From the NCBI RefSeq assembly GCF_030159095.1, contig NZ_BRXS01000004.1:491673-555672 (forward strand): a stretch of 64,000 nucleotides of DNA, written 5' to 3'. The stretch comes from Roseisolibacter agri. GTDB lineage: Bacteria > Gemmatimonadota > Gemmatimonadetes > Gemmatimonadales > Gemmatimonadaceae. Both the position numbers and the translations under genes were made by a program. The notes under the pieces were generated by a model. The model ran no database searches. It worked only from the letters and a program-made list of their open reading frames with translations, and had not been told where the DNA came from. Each line of letters begins with the position of its first letter. Position 1 is the first letter of the stretch. Shown here in pieces: positions 8,722-17,163 of the stretch.

Positions 8722-8982
8722 CTAGCGGCCCCCAGCGCCGAGCGCCTCGCGCCCCGCCGGCAGGAGCTCGACGCGGAAGCTCGCGTTGACCCAGCGGAAG
8801 GTGATCGCGCCCTTCTTGCCGAGCTGCGTGAGCAGCATCTTCGCCAGGCCGCGCGAGCCGCGCGGGATCTCCGCCGCCAGCCGTTCCTCGAGCAGCGTGG
8901 TCTCGGCGCGGCCGTCGGGGGCCGCGTCCAGGAGCGGTGCGACGATCGCGAGGGCGAGGCGCTGCCGGTCGTTGAGTGTCAT
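8722..8982 (-). CDS. Small protein of unknown function
   Basis: An 86-residue protein from ATG 8982 (MTLNDRQRLALAIVAPLLD). It is mostly helical by composition and ends with a short beta-rich stretch (GAITFRWVNASFRVELLPAG), an arrangement that resembles a small winged-helix fold. I cannot assign a family. Codon use has the strong third-position G/C bias of its neighbours, which supports it as a real gene. It is divergent from msrA, with about 110 bases between the starts. Confidence 0.6.
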   Translation of the reverse strand: MTLNDRQRLALAIVAPLLDAAPDGRAETTLLEERLAAEIPRGSRGLAKMLLTQLGKKGAITFRWVNASFRVELLPAGREALGAGGR

Positions 8983-9092
8983 GCCGGAAAGATACCGGGT
9001 CCGGGCGCGCCGTCGGGACGCGCACGAACCCTGCGCCACGCCGACGGTGTATCACGCCTGCCGACCCGGCGACACCCTTCGCGCCTCCGAAC

Positions 9093-9641
9093 ATGACGAC
9101 GCCCCAGACGAACGCCCCCACGACGACCGCTGGCCTCGACGCCACCGCCCAGCGCACCGAGATCGCCGTCCTGGCAGGCGGCTGCTTCTGGGGCGTCGAG
9201 GAGATCCTGCGCGCGGTGCCCGGCGTGCTCGACACCGACGTCGGCTACACGGGCGGCTGGCTCGAGAACCCGACGTACCACGACACGCACGACAGCAAGT
9301 CGGGGCACGCGGAGTCGGTGCGCATCACCTTCGATCCGGACGTTCTGAGCTACGAGACGCTGCTGGAGCAGTGGTTCTTCAAGCTCCACGACCCGACGAC
9401 GAAGAACCGGCAGGGGAACGACGTGGGCACGCAGTACCGCTCCGCGATCTTCCCGCAGTCGCCCGAGCAGCGCGAGATCGCCGAGCGCGTGATCGCGCGC
9501 GTGGACGCCGCGGGGAAGTGGCCGCGGCCGATCACGACGACCATCGAGCCGGCGGCGACGTGGTACAGCGCGGAGCCGGAGCACCAGGACTACCTGCAGC
9601 GCCATCCGAACGGCTACACCTGTCACTGGATGCGCGACTGA
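9093..9641 (+). CDS. msrA: Peptide-methionine (S)-S-oxide reductase
   Basis: Methionine sulfoxide reductase A, 182 residues, repairing the S-epimer of oxidised methionine in proteins using thioredoxin. The catalytic motif GGCFWG places the sulfenic-acid cysteine at C31; the acidic and tyrosine substrate-pocket residues follow (GYTGG, GHAESVRI). A second cysteine sits in the C-terminal YTCHWMRD segment, as in family members that resolve the intermediate with a distal Cys. No MsrB domain is fused. ATG 9093 gives the normal family length; the frame is open further upstream to 8976. Confidence 0.95.
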   Translation: MTTPQTNAPTTTAGLDATAQRTEIAVLAGGCFWGVEEILRAVPGVLDTDVGYTGGWLENPTYHDTHDSKSGHAESVRITFDPDVLSYETLLEQWFFKLHDPTTKNRQGNDVGTQYRSAIFPQSPEQREIAERVIARVDAAGKWPRPITTTIEPAATWYSAEPEHQDYLQRHPNGYTCHWMRD

Positions 9642-9720
9642 CGGCGAACGGGCGGTGCCAGGGCGCTGGCGGGACGGCGGCCGCGCCCTAAGCTTCGCGG
9701 CTCACTCCAGCCGCCCGTCC

Positions 9721-11103
9721 GTGCTCCGTCCCGTCGTTCCGATCCTGCGCGCCGCGGTCCTCGCGCTCCTCGTCGTCGCGAGCGCGGCGCGCCCCACGTC
9801 CGCTGCGGCGCAGGCGTCCGCGTCGCGGCCGAACATCGTCGTCGTCTTCACGGACGACCTGGGCTACGGCGACCTCTCGTCGTACGGCCACCCGTCGATC
9901 CGCACGCCGCACATCGACGGCCTGGGCGCGCAGGGCGTGCGCCTGACGTCGTTCTATGCCGCCGCCTCGGTCTGCACGCCGAGCCGCGCCGCGCTGCTCA
10001 CCGGCCGCTACGCCGCGCGCACCGGGCTGACACGCGTGCTCTTCCCGTCGGCGGACACGGGCTTCGCCGCGAGCGAGGTGACGATGGCCGAGGCGCTGCG
10101 CGCGCGGGGCTACCGCACGGCGGCGGTGGGGAAGTGGCACCTCGGCGCGCGCGCGCGGTTCCTGCCGACCGCGCACGGCTTCGACACGTTCTTCGGCGTG
10201 CCGTACTCGAACGACATGGACGCGGCGCAGGGCTACGCGCCGCTCCCGCTGCTGCGCGACACGAGCATCGTCGAGCAGCCGACGGACCAGTCGACGCACA
10301 CGACACGCTTCACCGACGAGGCGATCCGCGTCGTGCGCGAGTCGCGCGGGCGGCCGTTCTTCGTCTACCTCGCGTACACGATGCCGCACGTGCCGCTGCA
10401 TCCGTCGGCGGCGTTCCGCGGCCGCTCGCGCGCGGGCGCGTACGGCGACGTGATCGAGGAGCTCGACGCGAACGTCGGCCGCCTGCTGGCGGCGCTGCGG
10501 CAGGCCGGCGTGGAGCGGAACACGATCGTCGTCTTCACGAGCGACAACGGCCCGTGGCAGAGCATCCCGAAGGCGCACGTCGCGAACGGGATGCAGCCGT
10601 GGGACGGCGGCTCGGCGGGGCCGTTCCGCGGCGCGAAGTTCTCGACGTACGAGGGCGGCTTCCGCGTGCCCGCGGTGGTGCGCTGGCCCGCGCGCATTCC
10701 CGCGGGCCGCACGAGCGGCGAGCTGGCGACGACGATGGACCTCTACACGACGCTGCTGCGCGCCGCGGGCGCACGGGTTCCCGGCGACCGCGTGGTGGAC
10801 GGCCACGACATCCTGCCGATGCTCGCGGGACGCGGGCCCACGCCGACCACCGAGCTGTTCTACATGTGGAACGACAGCGTGGAGGCGGTGCGCGACGTGC
10901 GCTGGAAGCTGCGCCTCACCAACCGCGGGCGCGCGGGCGTGGCCGCGGGCGCCGCGCCGGTGCCGGAGCTCTACGATCTCGACGTCGATCCGGGCGAGCG
11001 ATACGACGTCGCGGAGCAGCATCCCGAGATCGTCGCGCGGCTGCGCGCGCGCATCGCGGCGTTCGTGCGCGAGCTGGGCACGCGCGGACCCGCGACCTCC
11101 TAG
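9721..11103 (+). CDS. Secreted sulfatase (arylsulfatase type)
   Basis: A type I sulfatase of about 460 residues from a GTG at 9721, beginning with a signal peptide rich in Leu/Ala. The metal-binding aspartates are in VVFTDDLGYGD. The sulfatase signature is CTPSR (C85), where the cysteine would be converted to formylglycine, followed by LLTGRYAAR. GKWHLG and the FTSDNGPW motif complete the metal site. Such enzymes hydrolyse sulfate esters of sugars or aryl compounds in the periplasm or outside. Activity requires a maturase (FGE or anSME), which is not in this window. Its stop overlaps the stop of the convergent gene in a CTAG tetranucleotide. Confidence 0.9.
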   Translation: MLRPVVPILRAAVLALLVVASAARPTSAAAQASASRPNIVVVFTDDLGYGDLSSYGHPSIRTPHIDGLGAQGVRLTSFYAAASVCTPSRAALLTGRYAARTGLTRVLFPSADTGFAASEVTMAEALRARGYRTAAVGKWHLGARARFLPTAHGFDTFFGVPYSNDMDAAQGYAPLPLLRDTSIVEQPTDQSTHTTRFTDEAIRVVRESRGRPFFVYLAYTMPHVPLHPSAAFRGRSRAGAYGDVIEELDANVGRLLAALRQAGVERNTIVVFTSDNGPWQSIPKAHVANGMQPWDGGSAGPFRGAKFSTYEGGFRVPAVVRWPARIPAGRTSGELATTMDLYTTLLRAAGARVPGDRVVDGHDILPMLAGRGPTPTTELFYMWNDSVEAVRDVRWKLRLTNRGRAGVAAGAAPVPELYDLDVDPGERYDVAEQHPEIVARLRARIAAFVRELGTRGPATS

Positions 11104-11477
11104 CGAGCCTCCCGACGGCGGAACGTGCTCCAGAGGCCGCGCAGCGAGAGCACGGCGCCGAGCGCGCCGGTCGTGCCGAGCGCGAGGAGCGTCCACACGA
11201 AGAAGAAGCCGCGTCCGGCGCTGCGCGGTCCGCCCACGTGGTGCAGGACCGGCAGCCCCGCGGCGAGGAGCCCGAGCAGCAGCGTGACGACGTAGCCCAG
11301 CCGCCGCCCCGCGAGCTCCAGGGTGCCGTAGGTCGACACCAGCACGATCGCCAGGAAGGTGAACGTCCCGGCGCGGGTCATCGCGTCGAGGCCGTAGATG
11401 AAGTCGTGCGCGAGGTGCACGGTGAAGAGCACGATCGTGAGCAGCGACGCGACGGTGAGCGAGACGTTCTGCTTCAT
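11100..11477 (-). CDS. Small integral membrane protein, unknown
   Basis: A 125-residue protein with four predicted membrane helices (about 8-26, 36-54, 60-80, 88-110) and a basic C-terminal tail. I see no enzyme motif; a histidine in the first helix (TVHLAHDF) and HH at about 80 are the only notable polar residues in the membrane. It overlaps the preceding gene by 4 bases (ATGA), so the two are probably translationally coupled and work together. Confidence 0.7.
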   Translation of the reverse strand: MKQNVSLTVASLLTIVLFTVHLAHDFIYGLDAMTRAGTFTFLAIVLVSTYGTLELAGRRLGYVVTLLLGLLAAGLPVLHHVGGPRSAGRGFFFVWTLLALGTTGALGAVLSLRGLWSTFRRREAR

Positions 11478-12190
11478 GCGGGGAGACGGATGTCAGTGGT
11501 GGGAGCCGCGGCCGCGCGGCGACGGCGATCGCGGTAGCGCCAGAGGTACACGGGCATCAGCAGGAGGGGCAGCAGGGCGAGCACCGTCGGCACCGGCTTC
11601 ACGCGCAGCAGCGCGGGCACGGCCTGCGGCTGACCCAGGAAGAACGAGCCGGACGCGACGAAGGTCGCGAAGCACATGCGCCAGAGGTGGCGCCGCACGC
11701 GCGCCGGGCCGCGCGGCATGCCGCGGCGTGCGACGCGCACGTCGCCCCACCAGCCGAGCAGCATCACCAGCGCGTTGAGGAAGCTCGCGACGGCGATCGA
11801 GCGCGCCGGCACGCCGCCCTCGCTTTCCGTCGCGATCGTGAGCCGGGCGACGCCGCCCGCGACGAAGGCCAGCGCCAGCGGCAGCGCGGCGATCCGCAGC
11901 GCGGCGTTCAGGCGCGCGATGCGGGGCGCGTCGGGGAGGAACGTCGTGACCGCCGTCGCGACGAGGTAGGTCACGAGCACCGCCGCGAGCACGTTGCCGT
12001 ACTTCCCGCGGTCGATGCCGACGATCGTCGCGCCGAGGGCCATCACGAGCATGCCGGCGACGAAGGCCCAGCCGGCGCGCCGGTGCAACGTGCCGCCCTT
12101 GCGCGCCAGGAGCGCGCCGTAGCCCGCGATCACCGCGAGGACCCCGCCGGCGATGTGCACGGCGAGCATGGGGGTCAGGTGGCTCTTCAT
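11474..12190 (-). CDS. Integral membrane protein (DUF2306-like)
   Basis: A 238-residue polytopic protein from ATG 12190, with about seven hydrophobic helices. The first helices, with HIAGGVLAVIAGYGALLARKGGTLHRRAGW, match the pattern of the DUF2306-like group, in which His and Arg residues lie at helix ends. The function is unknown; a role in redox or heme binding is sometimes guessed from the conserved histidines but is not shown. Upstream it faces a divergent two-component system across a 190-base gap holding a strong palindrome. Confidence 0.7.
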   Translation of the reverse strand: MKSHLTPMLAVHIAGGVLAVIAGYGALLARKGGTLHRRAGWAFVAGMLVMALGATIVGIDRGKYGNVLAAVLVTYLVATAVTTFLPDAPRIARLNAALRIAALPLALAFVAGGVARLTIATESEGGVPARSIAVASFLNALVMLLGWWGDVRVARRGMPRGPARVRRHLWRMCFATFVASGSFFLGQPQAVPALLRVKPVPTVLALLPLLLMPVYLWRYRDRRRRAAAAPTTDIRLPA

Positions 12191-12253
12191 GTCGGCGACC
12201 GTACGGCCGCGGCGCGACCCCGCGCAATCGAATGGGGAGGAGCGGCGGGAAAG

Positions 12254-12299
12254 CGTGGCGAGCGGCGCGCGGACGGGCGCGGGCGCGCCGCTCGCCACG
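12254..12299. repeat. 17-bp perfect inverted repeat between divergent genes
   Basis: Arms 12254-12270 (CGTGGCGAGCGGCGCGC) and 12283-12299 are exact complements separated by 12 bases. Because the flanking genes diverge, it cannot be a downstream terminator for either. An operator, or a hairpin in a short transcript, would fit. Confidence 0.7.
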
Positions 12300-12325
12300 G
12301 ATCTCCGCCGGTCGTCCCGCGCCTC

Positions 12326-12355
12326 TTGAGGCAGGCGGTGCGCGGGGCGTAATTC
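12326..12355 (+). promoter_or_regulatory. Candidate promoter of lytS-type kinase
   Basis: TTGAGG (12326-12331), an 18-base spacer and TAATTC (12350-12355) lie 26 bases before the GTG start at 12382. No experimental support. Confidence 0.45.
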
Positions 12356-12381
12356 GCGCCGGCCCTCCACCCACGGGAGTC

Positions 12382-13500
12382 GTGACCGCCTCCGCATCGC
12401 CCATCTCGTTCCGGAAGATCATCGCGATCTGGCTGGTGGCCGCGACCGTCGCGCTGCTCCAGTCGGCGACGCAGCTCGTGCACCTGCGGGCTGACCGGCG
12501 CAACTGGATCCTGGTCGTCCCGACCTTCGTCGGCTGGATGCTGTGGGCGGTGCTGACGCCGACCGTCATCCGCCTCACCCGCCGCGTGCCGATCGTGCGC
12601 GCGCGGCTCGCGCGAGCGCTCGTGGTGCACCTGGGGGCCGCCCTCGGGTGCGTCGTGCTGCTCGGCAGCTTCTGGGAGACGATCTCGCGCACGCTCGTCG
12701 CGGCGGGCGCCGGCACGTCGGGCTTCTGGCGCCAGGTGCTGAGCCCCGTGGGCCACGCGATGGTGGGCTTCGTCACGTACGGCTGCATCGTCGCCGCGGT
12801 GACCGCGTACGACGCGGTCGAGCGCTCACACCGCGCGGCGCTCGCCACGGCGCGCCTGGAGCGCGACGTCGCGCAGGCGCGCGAGCAGGCGATCAAGATG
12901 CAGGTGCACCCGCACTTCCTCTTCAACACGCTGCACGCGGTCTCGGTGCTGATCACCGAGGATCCCGCGACCGCGCGCGCGATGGTGGTGCACCTCGGCG
13001 ACTTCCTGCGCGCGACGCTGGCGCGGGCGGGCCTCGCGGAGGTGCCGCTGCGCGACGAGCTGGAGCTGCTGGCGCACTACCTCGACGTCGAGCGGCTCCG
13101 CTTCGGCGACCGGCTCGTGGTGGAGGTCGACGCGACCGACGAGGTGCTCGACGCGTACGTGCCCGACCTGATCCTGCAGCCGCTGGCGGAGAACGCGATC
13201 AAGCACGGCGTGTCGACGCGCACGGGCGCCCATCGCATCCGCGTGTGCGCGGTCCGACGCGGGGCACGGCTCGAGCTGACGGTGGAGGACGACGGCGCGA
13301 ACGACGTGCCCTCCGACGTGCGCGAGGGGATAGGCCTGCGGTCCACGCGCAGCCGTCTCGCGCACCTCTACGGCGACGAGGGCATGCTGACGCTGGCGCC
13401 GCGCCCCGACGGCGGCGCGCGGGCGACCGTCTCGCTGCCGTACCACGTGGCGCCCGTCGACGGCGATCGCGATGCGGAGGGCGAGGACGATGTCGCGTGA
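12382..13500 (+). CDS. LytS-type sensor histidine kinase
   Basis: A 372-residue sensor kinase from GTG 12382. The N-terminal 145 residues hold four hydrophobic helices, so the sensor is in the membrane with little extracellular sequence. A short coiled-coil linker leads to the His_kinase domain (QVHPHFLFNTLHAVSVL, phospho-acceptor His in HPHFLFN) and a HATPase_c domain (PLAENAIKHGV N-box, then EGIGLRSTRSRL). This is the LytS/YehU family, which pairs with LytTR regulators. The regulator gene overlaps its 3' end. The ligand is unknown. Confidence 0.9.
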   Translation: MTASASPISFRKIIAIWLVAATVALLQSATQLVHLRADRRNWILVVPTFVGWMLWAVLTPTVIRLTRRVPIVRARLARALVVHLGAALGCVVLLGSFWETISRTLVAAGAGTSGFWRQVLSPVGHAMVGFVTYGCIVAAVTAYDAVERSHRAALATARLERDVAQAREQAIKMQVHPHFLFNTLHAVSVLITEDPATARAMVVHLGDFLRATLARAGLAEVPLRDELELLAHYLDVERLRFGDRLVVEVDATDEVLDAYVPDLILQPLAENAIKHGVSTRTGAHRIRVCAVRRGARLELTVEDDGANDVPSDVREGIGLRSTRSRLAHLYGDEGMLTLAPRPDGGARATVSLPYHVAPVDGDRDAEGEDDVA

Positions 13501-14257
13501 GACGTCGCGTGACGTGCCGCGCGAATGGCGGGTCGCGATCGTCGAGGACGAGCCGATCGCGCGGCTGGGATTGCGCCGCATGGTGGAGGCGGCGCCCGGC
13601 GCGACGCTCGTCGGCGAGGCGACGTCGGCGCCCGACGCCGTGCGCCTGCTGCGCGACACGCAGCCCGACATCGTCTTCCTGGACGTCAACCTGCCCGGCG
13701 GCGACGCGTTCGACGTGCTCGCGCGCGCGTCGCTCGCCGCACCGCCGGCGACGGTGCTCGTGACCGCGTTCGAGGAGTACGCCGTGCGCGCCTTCGACCT
13801 CGGCGTCGTCGACTACCTGCTCAAGCCGTTCGACGAGCGGCGCTTCCTGCGCTCGTGGGAGCGTGCGGTGGCGGCGCGCCTGGCCGCGACGCCGACCGAC
13901 GGCCGGCCGGCCGCGCCGGTGGAGCCGCGGCTGCTGCTGCGCAAGGACGGGCGCGTGCACGCCGTCGCGCTGGCGGAGGTCGAGTGGATCGAGGCGGCGG
14001 ACAACTACGTCCGGGTGCACGCGACGGCCGGCCGCTTCATGTGGCGGACGCCGCTGCGCCAGGTGGCCGACCGGCTCACCGCGAGCGGCTTCGCGCAGGT
14101 CAGCCGGTCGGCGCTCGTCAACGTGCGGTACGTGCGGCACCTCGTGCCGCTCGACTCGGGCGAGGGGCGCGTGCTGCTGAAGAGCGGGACCGAGCTCTCC
14201 GTGAGCCGGCGCTTCCGCGCGGCGTTCCAGGCCGCGCTGCGCGGCGGCGCAACCTGA
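13490..14257 (+). CDS. LytTR-family response regulator
   Basis: A 255-residue regulator. Residues 14-130 are a receiver domain with phospho-acceptor D65 (VFLDVNLPGG), the acidic pair near 20-21 (VEDEP) and the conserved Lys in YLLKPF. Residues about 150-250 are a LytTR DNA-binding domain (EVEWIEAADNYVRVH, FAQVSRSALVNVRYV). The ATG at 13490 lies inside the last codons of the kinase gene, so the pair is co-translated. Targets are not evident; the gamma-glutamyltransferase gene lies 77 bases downstream and may be in the same unit. Confidence 0.9.
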   Translation: MSRETSRDVPREWRVAIVEDEPIARLGLRRMVEAAPGATLVGEATSAPDAVRLLRDTQPDIVFLDVNLPGGDAFDVLARASLAAPPATVLVTAFEEYAVRAFDLGVVDYLLKPFDERRFLRSWERAVAARLAATPTDGRPAAPVEPRLLLRKDGRVHAVALAEVEWIEAADNYVRVHATAGRFMWRTPLRQVADRLTASGFAQVSRSALVNVRYVRHLVPLDSGEGRVLLKSGTELSVSRRFRAAFQAALRGGAT

Positions 14258-14334
14258 GCGCCGCGCGAGGCGGTGGCGGCGCGCGGGACACGGCCGCAGC
14301 TTCACGGTCCACCCCCTTCATCGCCGGAGCGCTC

Positions 14335-16014
14335 GTGTCCCGCACCATCCTGCGCGCGGTCGCCGCCGCGCTGCTCTCCCTCGCGTCGGTCGCCGTCGCA
14401 CCGCTGCCGGCGCAGCGCCCGACTTCGATGGCGGGCCGCTCCACCGTCTACGCGCCTAGCGCCGCGATCGCGACGAGCCAGCCGCTCGCCTCCGCCGCGG
14501 GCCTCGAGGTGCTGCGCCGGGGCGGCAACGCCGTCGACGCCGCCGTCGCCGCGGCCGCGGTGCTGAGCGTGACCGAGCCGCACATGACCGGCATCGGCGG
14601 CGACATGTTCGCGATCGTCTGGCTCGCGCGCGAGCGGAAGCTCGTCGCCATCAACGCCAGCGGACGCGCCGGCTCGCTGATGACGCGCGAGACGCTGCAG
14701 GCGCGCGGCTTCCGCGCCGGGTCGCAGCAGGGCGTCATGTCCGTGACCGTGCCCGGCGCGCTCGCGGGATGGGACCTGCTCCTGCGCACGCACGGGCGGC
14801 GCACGCTCGCGCAGGTGCTGCAGCCCGCCATCACGTACGCCCGCGACGGCTTCCCGGTCTCGCCGATCATCGCCGCGCAGTGGGCGAACGAGACGGCCTT
14901 CCTGCAGCGCGACTCCGCCGCGGCCGCGACCTTCCTTCCCGGCGGGCGCGCGCCGAAGGCGGGCGAGTGGTTCCGCAATCCCGACTACGCGCGCACGCTG
15001 CAGGCGATCGCCGACAGCGGCATCGGCACGTTCTACGGCGGCGCGCTCGGCCGGCGCATCGTCGCGCGGCTCGCCGCGCTGGGCGGCTTCGTCACGCTCG
15101 AGGACCTGCGGCGCAACGCGCCGTCGTGGGTGACGCCGATCTCGGTGCCGTTCCGCGGCCATCGCGTGTGGGAGCTGCCGCCCAACAACCAGGGCATCGC
15201 GGCGCTGGAGATGCTGCGCATCCTGGAGGCGTACGACCTCGCGGCGATGGGGCACAACTCGCCGGCCTACCTGCACCACCTGATTGAGGCGAAGAAGCTC
15301 GCGTACGCGGACCTCGATCGGTTCGTCGGCGACGCCGACCATCTCGCGATGCCGGCCGAGCAGCTGCTGACCGACGCGTTCGTCGCGGAGCGCAGGCGTC
15401 ACCTCGATCCGGCGCGGGCGCGCGAGCAGGTCGATCCAGGCCCGCTGCGCACGAAGAGCGAGACGATCTACCTCGCGGTCGCGGACGCCGAGGGGAACAT
15501 GGTCTCGTTCATCAACTCGAACTACGACTACTTCGGCTCGGGGATCGTGGTGCCGGGCACCGGCTTCGCGCTGCACAACCGTGGCGCGGGGTTCACGCTG
15601 ACGCTGGGACTGCCGAACACCGTCGCGCCCGGGAAGCGCCCGTTCCACACGCTGATCCCCGGCTTCGTCACGCGCACCGTGAACGGCCGCGAGGAGCCGT
15701 ACATGAGCTTCGGGCTGATGGGCGGCGGCGTGCAGGCGCAGGGGCACGTGCAGTTCCTGCTCAACCACTTCGTGTTCGGCATGGACCTGCAGGCCGCGAT
15801 CGACGCGCCGCGCTTCCGGCACTACGACGGGCTGCGGGTGGCGCTCGAGCCACCGTTCACCGACGGCGTGCGCGCGGCGCTGACGGCGATGGGACACGTG
15901 CTCATCGAGCAGCCGACCATCGCGTTCGGCGGCGCGCAGGCGATCGTGCGGCTCCCACGCGGCTTCGCGGCGGGGAGCGACCCGCGGAAGGACGGGATGG
16001 CGGTCGGCTACTGA
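14335..16014 (+). CDS. ggt: Gamma-glutamyltransferase (Ntn-hydrolase)
   Basis: A secreted 559-residue gamma-glutamyltransferase precursor from GTG 14335, with a signal peptide. These proenzymes cleave themselves so that a Thr becomes the N-terminal nucleophile. The equivalent is Thr377 in ETIYLAVADAEGN, where the usual TTHxSVVD reads TIYLAVAD: the Thr and final Asp are kept but Thr+1, His and Ser are replaced. The substrate-binding GGG loop (FGLMGGGVQAQGH) and the GIGGDMF segment are present. It should act on glutathione or gamma-glutamyl peptides in the periplasm, but the altered motif suggests the divergent GGT-like branch, and substrate could differ. Confidence 0.85.
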   Translation: MSRTILRAVAAALLSLASVAVAPLPAQRPTSMAGRSTVYAPSAAIATSQPLASAAGLEVLRRGGNAVDAAVAAAAVLSVTEPHMTGIGGDMFAIVWLARERKLVAINASGRAGSLMTRETLQARGFRAGSQQGVMSVTVPGALAGWDLLLRTHGRRTLAQVLQPAITYARDGFPVSPIIAAQWANETAFLQRDSAAAATFLPGGRAPKAGEWFRNPDYARTLQAIADSGIGTFYGGALGRRIVARLAALGGFVTLEDLRRNAPSWVTPISVPFRGHRVWELPPNNQGIAALEMLRILEAYDLAAMGHNSPAYLHHLIEAKKLAYADLDRFVGDADHLAMPAEQLLTDAFVAERRRHLDPARAREQVDPGPLRTKSETIYLAVADAEGNMVSFINSNYDYFGSGIVVPGTGFALHNRGAGFTLTLGLPNTVAPGKRPFHTLIPGFVTRTVNGREEPYMSFGLMGGGVQAQGHVQFLLNHFVFGMDLQAAIDAPRFRHYDGLRVALEPPFTDGVRAALTAMGHVLIEQPTIAFGGAQAIVRLPRGFAAGSDPRKDGMAVGY

Positions 16015-16089
16015 GGCGGCGGGGCAGGGGCGCCCGGTGGTTTCGTGGTTGCCCGAGCACATGCATCTTGGTGCCGCCGCCTCGGCGCG

Positions 16090-16245
16090 CGCTGCCCGAT
16101 CCGCAGCCAGGCGCCGAGCGTGTACCTCGAGTACGCCGAGTACCTCGTGCGCGCGGGAGTCGACCCGATCTCCGTCAACCCGGACGCGGTGGACGCGACG
16201 CGGCGGCACGTCGCGGCCGCCGGGCAGCGGCTCCTGTCGGAATCC
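16090..16245 (+). pseudogene. C-terminal remnant of phosphoenolpyruvate synthase
   Basis: A short open stretch encodes QAPSVYLEYAEYLVRAG followed by VDPISVNPDAV. This matches the extreme C-terminus of PEP synthase / pyruvate phosphate dikinase (family pattern GQAPSDYPEFAxFLVxxGIDSISxNPDxV). The expected catalytic TGICG segment reads CPIRS, and nothing upstream within 75 bases resembles the enzyme, so most of the gene is missing. The open frame happens to run to 16287, overlapping the start of the next gene, but I do not think it encodes a functional protein. Confidence 0.6.
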
Positions 16246-16283
16246 GTCCGCGGACGAGGCGACCGCAACGAGAGGAGGACACC

Positions 16284-16964
16284 ATGAGAGTCCGCATCAT
16301 CGCGTCGACGCTCGGGCTGGCACTGGTCACCGGCGTCGCATGGGGCCAGAACCCTCCACGGCAGCCGCCGCCACGGCAGCTGCCGCCGGCGGTGACGATC
16401 GACACCTTCAACGCCGTCACCGTGCAGAACCAGCGCAAGGTGCCGGTCGCCGTCTTCCTCGAGTACGGTCGGTTCGATCGGCGGCTCGGCGTCGTCCCGC
16501 CCTACGAGACGAAGTCGCTGTCGCTGCCGGGCGTGGCGGTGCGCGGAAAGGAGCGCGTGCACCTGTTCGTGCACCCCGAGGGGGAGGCGGCGGATCTGCA
16601 GTCGCAGGAGTTCAAGCTCCAGGCGCCCGTGCGGATCGCGCTCGTCGTCCCACCGGAGGGCGGGACGCCGGCCGAGCCGATGACCGAGGTGCTCGCGCCC
16701 GAGGCGCTGGCCGAGGCGACGCTGACCGTCGACAATCCCAGCCGTCGCAAGGTGACGGTGTACGCGCGACAGGGGCGATTCGACGTGCGGCTCGGCGACG
16801 TCGCGGCGAACAGTCGCGCGACGCTCCGCTTCCCGCAGTCGGTGGTGCTGGGCGGCCAGTCGCTCGAGTTCTTCGTGCACCCGGAAGGCGCGCTCGACCT
16901 GCACAGCCAGACCATGCGGGTCCGGAAGGGCGATCACCTCGCCATCCGGGTGCCGACCGGCTGA
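16284..16964 (+). CDS. Secreted protein with duplicated domain, unknown
   Basis: A 226-residue exported protein with a clear signal peptide ending near QNPPRQ. The mature part consists of two copies of one domain of about 85 residues: copy one has NQRKVPVAVFLEYGRFDRRLG and LFVHPEGEAADLQSQ, copy two NPSRRKVTVYARQGRFDVRLG and FFVHPEGALDLHSQ. The shared pattern (K-V-x-V, G-R-F-D-x-R-L-G, F-V-H-P-E-G, D-L-x-S-Q) indicates an internal duplication of a small beta-sandwich. I do not recognise the family. The ATG is preceded by a strong GAGGAGG ribosome site that lies within the PEP-synthase remnant. Confidence 0.75.
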   Translation: MRVRIIASTLGLALVTGVAWGQNPPRQPPPRQLPPAVTIDTFNAVTVQNQRKVPVAVFLEYGRFDRRLGVVPPYETKSLSLPGVAVRGKERVHLFVHPEGEAADLQSQEFKLQAPVRIALVVPPEGGTPAEPMTEVLAPEALAEATLTVDNPSRRKVTVYARQGRFDVRLGDVAANSRATLRFPQSVVLGGQSLEFFVHPEGALDLHSQTMRVRKGDHLAIRVPTG

Positions 16965-16999
16965 CCCGTGCGCGGGCAGCGCGTGCCGCACGGGCCGCA

Positions 17000-17036
17000 A
17001 CGCAGAACGCCGCCCATCGCTGGGCGGCGTCTGCGT
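17000..17036. terminator. Bidirectional hairpin terminator
   Basis: Arms 17000-17016 and 17021-17036 pair as 6 + 10 bp with one bulged A around a TCGC loop. It lies between the secreted-protein gene (plus) and the 3' end of tRNA-Ser(GCU) (minus), so it can serve both. Confidence 0.65.
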
Positions 17037-17040
17037 GGAG

Positions 17041-17129
17041 CGGAGAGAGAGGGATTCGAACCCTCGATAGCGGTTTCCCACTATGCCGGTTTAGCAAACC
17101 GGTGCCTTCAGCCTCTCGGCCATCTCTCC
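17041..17129 (-). tRNA. tRNA-Ser (anticodon GCU)
   Basis: An 89-base class II tRNA. Acceptor stem GGAGAGA/TCTCTCC with discriminator G, anticodon loop TTTGCTAAA (reads AGC/AGU), a long variable arm and the T-arm GGGTTCGAATCCC. CCA is not encoded. Confidence 0.95.
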
Positions 17130-17163
17130 AGAATTCGGGGCCGCCGTCGGGGCCGGCCGGCAG

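Noticed and set aside
16045-16287. The 80-codon frame over the PEP-synthase remnant as a functional gene
   Set aside because: Only the middle matches the enzyme; the N-terminal part is unrelated and catalytic residues are absent.
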